NCBI RefSeq assembly: GCF_000764185.1
Contig: NZ_JQEC01000029.1
Span: 62,001 to 126,000, forward strand
Reading direction: 5' to 3'
DNA length: 64,000 nt
Source: Colwellia psychrerythraea
Lineage (GTDB): Bacteria > Pseudomonadota > Gammaproteobacteria > Enterobacterales > Alteromonadaceae
Every line of letters starts with the position of its first letter. Positions within the stretch are counted from its first letter, which is position 1. Shown piece after piece: positions 63,129 to 64,000 of the stretch. The notes beneath the pieces were generated by a model. That model did not search any database and was not told the origin of the DNA. It was given only the letters and a program-made list of their open reading frames with translations. Both the position numbers and the translations under genes were made by a program.

Positions 63129-64000
63129 TTACGCCCAAAGCAATAAAATAAGCACACTTAACACAATCAAGAACATACCCAGATATTCTTTTAAGGTGAT
63201 GGTTTCTTTAAATACTCGATAGGTTAACGCTAATGTTATAAAGAACTCAACCTGCCCTAGCGCTTTAACGTAAGCAGCATTTTGAAAACTCGCCGCAGTA
63301 AACCAACCAATTGAACCGAGTACGCTAGTAATGCCAACAAATAAACATAAACGCCAATGTTTGAACATTAACGGCAGTTGTGATTTATCTTGGATGTAGA
63401 TATAAAAAAACGATATAACTGATTGAACCGTGATCATAAAGACCAGAGTTACTGCTGCACTCACAATCAGATCGATATTAAGCGACAAGCTCGACTCTCG
63501 AATGAGCAAGGTAGTTATCGCTAAACCTAAACCTGCCGCTAAGCCATATCCCATACCTTTAATACCTTGGGAGTCCGACAAAATATCCTTAAGTCTAAAC
63601 TTTACTTTTGATACTAAAAACACACCCACTACACCAACGACAACACTAAACCAACCTAAACCAGAAAGCGTGGCACCAAAGATTAACGCACCAACAATGG
63701 CGACTTGAATTGCCTCCGTTTTAGCCAGGCTGGTGGCTACGGCAAAGTTACGGTAACGAAAAGCCGCCACTAAACAGGCGGTGCCCCATATCTGCACCAC
63801 ACAAGCAGTTAAGGCATATTTTAAAAAATCGTTATTGAGTTCAGGTACTGCAAGCTGTTTGAAATCTAACAGCCACCATAAATAGGCCCATGCAAAAGGT
63901 AAGGCAAAAAAATAACGAACACCGGTAGTGGCCATTGAGTTTAGCTTACCCGATAACTGTTTTTGCCCTGCAGTTCTTACCGCCTGCATAGTCGCTGCTA
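63129..64000 (-). CDS. EamA/DMT-family transporter (5' end cut by the window)
   Basis: Inner-membrane drug/metabolite-type transporter with about nine visible hydrophobic segments in 286 or more residues and two EamA repeats. The frame stays open past ATG 63987-63989 (MQAVRTAGQKQL) to the window edge (codons for AAT precede it), and DMT proteins usually have a helix upstream of this point, so the true start is probably beyond 64000. The substrate is unknown. Confidence 0.85.
   Translation of the reverse strand, partial: AATMQAVRTAGQKQLSGKLNSMATTGVRYFFALPFAWAYLWWLLDFKQLAVPELNNDFLKYALTACVVQIWGTACLVAAFRYRNFAVATSLAKTEAIQVAIVGALIFGATLSGLGWFSVVVGVVGVFLVSKVKFRLKDILSDSQGIKGMGYGLAAGLGLAITTLLIRESSLSLNIDLIVSAAVTLVFMITVQSVISFFYIYIQDKSQLPLMFKHWRLCLFVGITSVLGSIGWFTAASFQNAAYVKALGQVEFFITLALTYRVFKETITLKEYLGMFLIVLSVLILLLWA

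Overview
The window looks like an ordinary chromosomal segment of an AT-rich marine gammaproteobacterium of the order Alteromonadales, most likely Colwellia or a close relative. The support is the combination of a 1621-residue NAD-glutamate dehydrogenase, a DUF1302/DUF1329/YCF48/RND cluster, a GntR-controlled prpBC-acnD-prpF operon, gene orders shared with other gammaproteobacteria (msrC-proQ-prc, rcsF-trmO, mrp/metG divergent) and a TonB receptor with its own sigma/anti-sigma pair. No phage, complete insertion sequence, CRISPR array or rRNA was seen. The species call is by protein resemblance only.

Layout. 1-4.1 kb: NtrY/NtrX-like two-component pair and pyrD. 4.2-9.1 kb: the large NAD-glutamate dehydrogenase. 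9.6-16.7 kb: envelope cluster on the minus strand (DUF1302 barrel, DUF1329 protein, YCF48-like repeat protein, RND/MMPL exporter). 17-24.4 kb: DUF2835, pepN, nhaC, prc, proQ. 24.5-27 kb: a small acidic protein, msrC, a SIMPL protein, a DUF2057 protein. 27.3-32.1 kb, plus strand: ECF sigma factor, FecR-type anti-sigma factor and STN-domain TonB receptor. 32.2-39.3 kb: the 2-methylcitrate (propionate) operon gntR-prpB-prpC-acnD-prpF. 39.7-43.3 kb: single housekeeping or detoxification genes (GST, DUF924, VOC, patatin, GFA) with a MITE-like element. 43.5-44.7 kb: tRNA-Ala followed by five identical tRNA-Glu genes in tandem. 45-51 kb, plus strand: yvcK-like gene, a secreted di-heme peroxidase with extra C-terminal domains, and an OmpR-type two-component system. 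51.3-55.3 kb: dcd, mrp and metG. 55.5-59.6 kb: a symporter fused to a solute-binding domain, rcsF, trmO, a CBM9-like protein. 59.7-60.4 kb: an attC-like integron site beside an StbDE/RelE toxin-antitoxin pair. 60.5-64 kb: a YfiR-domain diguanylate cyclase, slyD and an EamA transporter cut by the window edge.

How the parts work together. The prp genes convert propionyl-CoA to pyruvate and succinate through 2-methylcitrate; they sit behind a FadR-type GntR regulator with a perfect palindrome upstream. The sigma/FecR/STN-receptor trio has the layout of cell-surface signalling, in which ligand binding outside activates transcription inside. The DUF1302 cluster resembles an outer-membrane/periplasm/inner-membrane trafficking unit, and a FadR-like palindrome upstream hints at a lipid link.

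Most worth a second look: the attC-like site next to the toxin-antitoxin pair; the TonB receptor with a complete second signal peptide and start site inside it; the tandem tRNA-Glu amplification; the YfiR-GGDEF and symporter-binding-protein fusions; the di-heme peroxidase with C-terminal PPC-like domains; and the palindromic elements in the prp operon and the 42.6-42.9 kb MITE.
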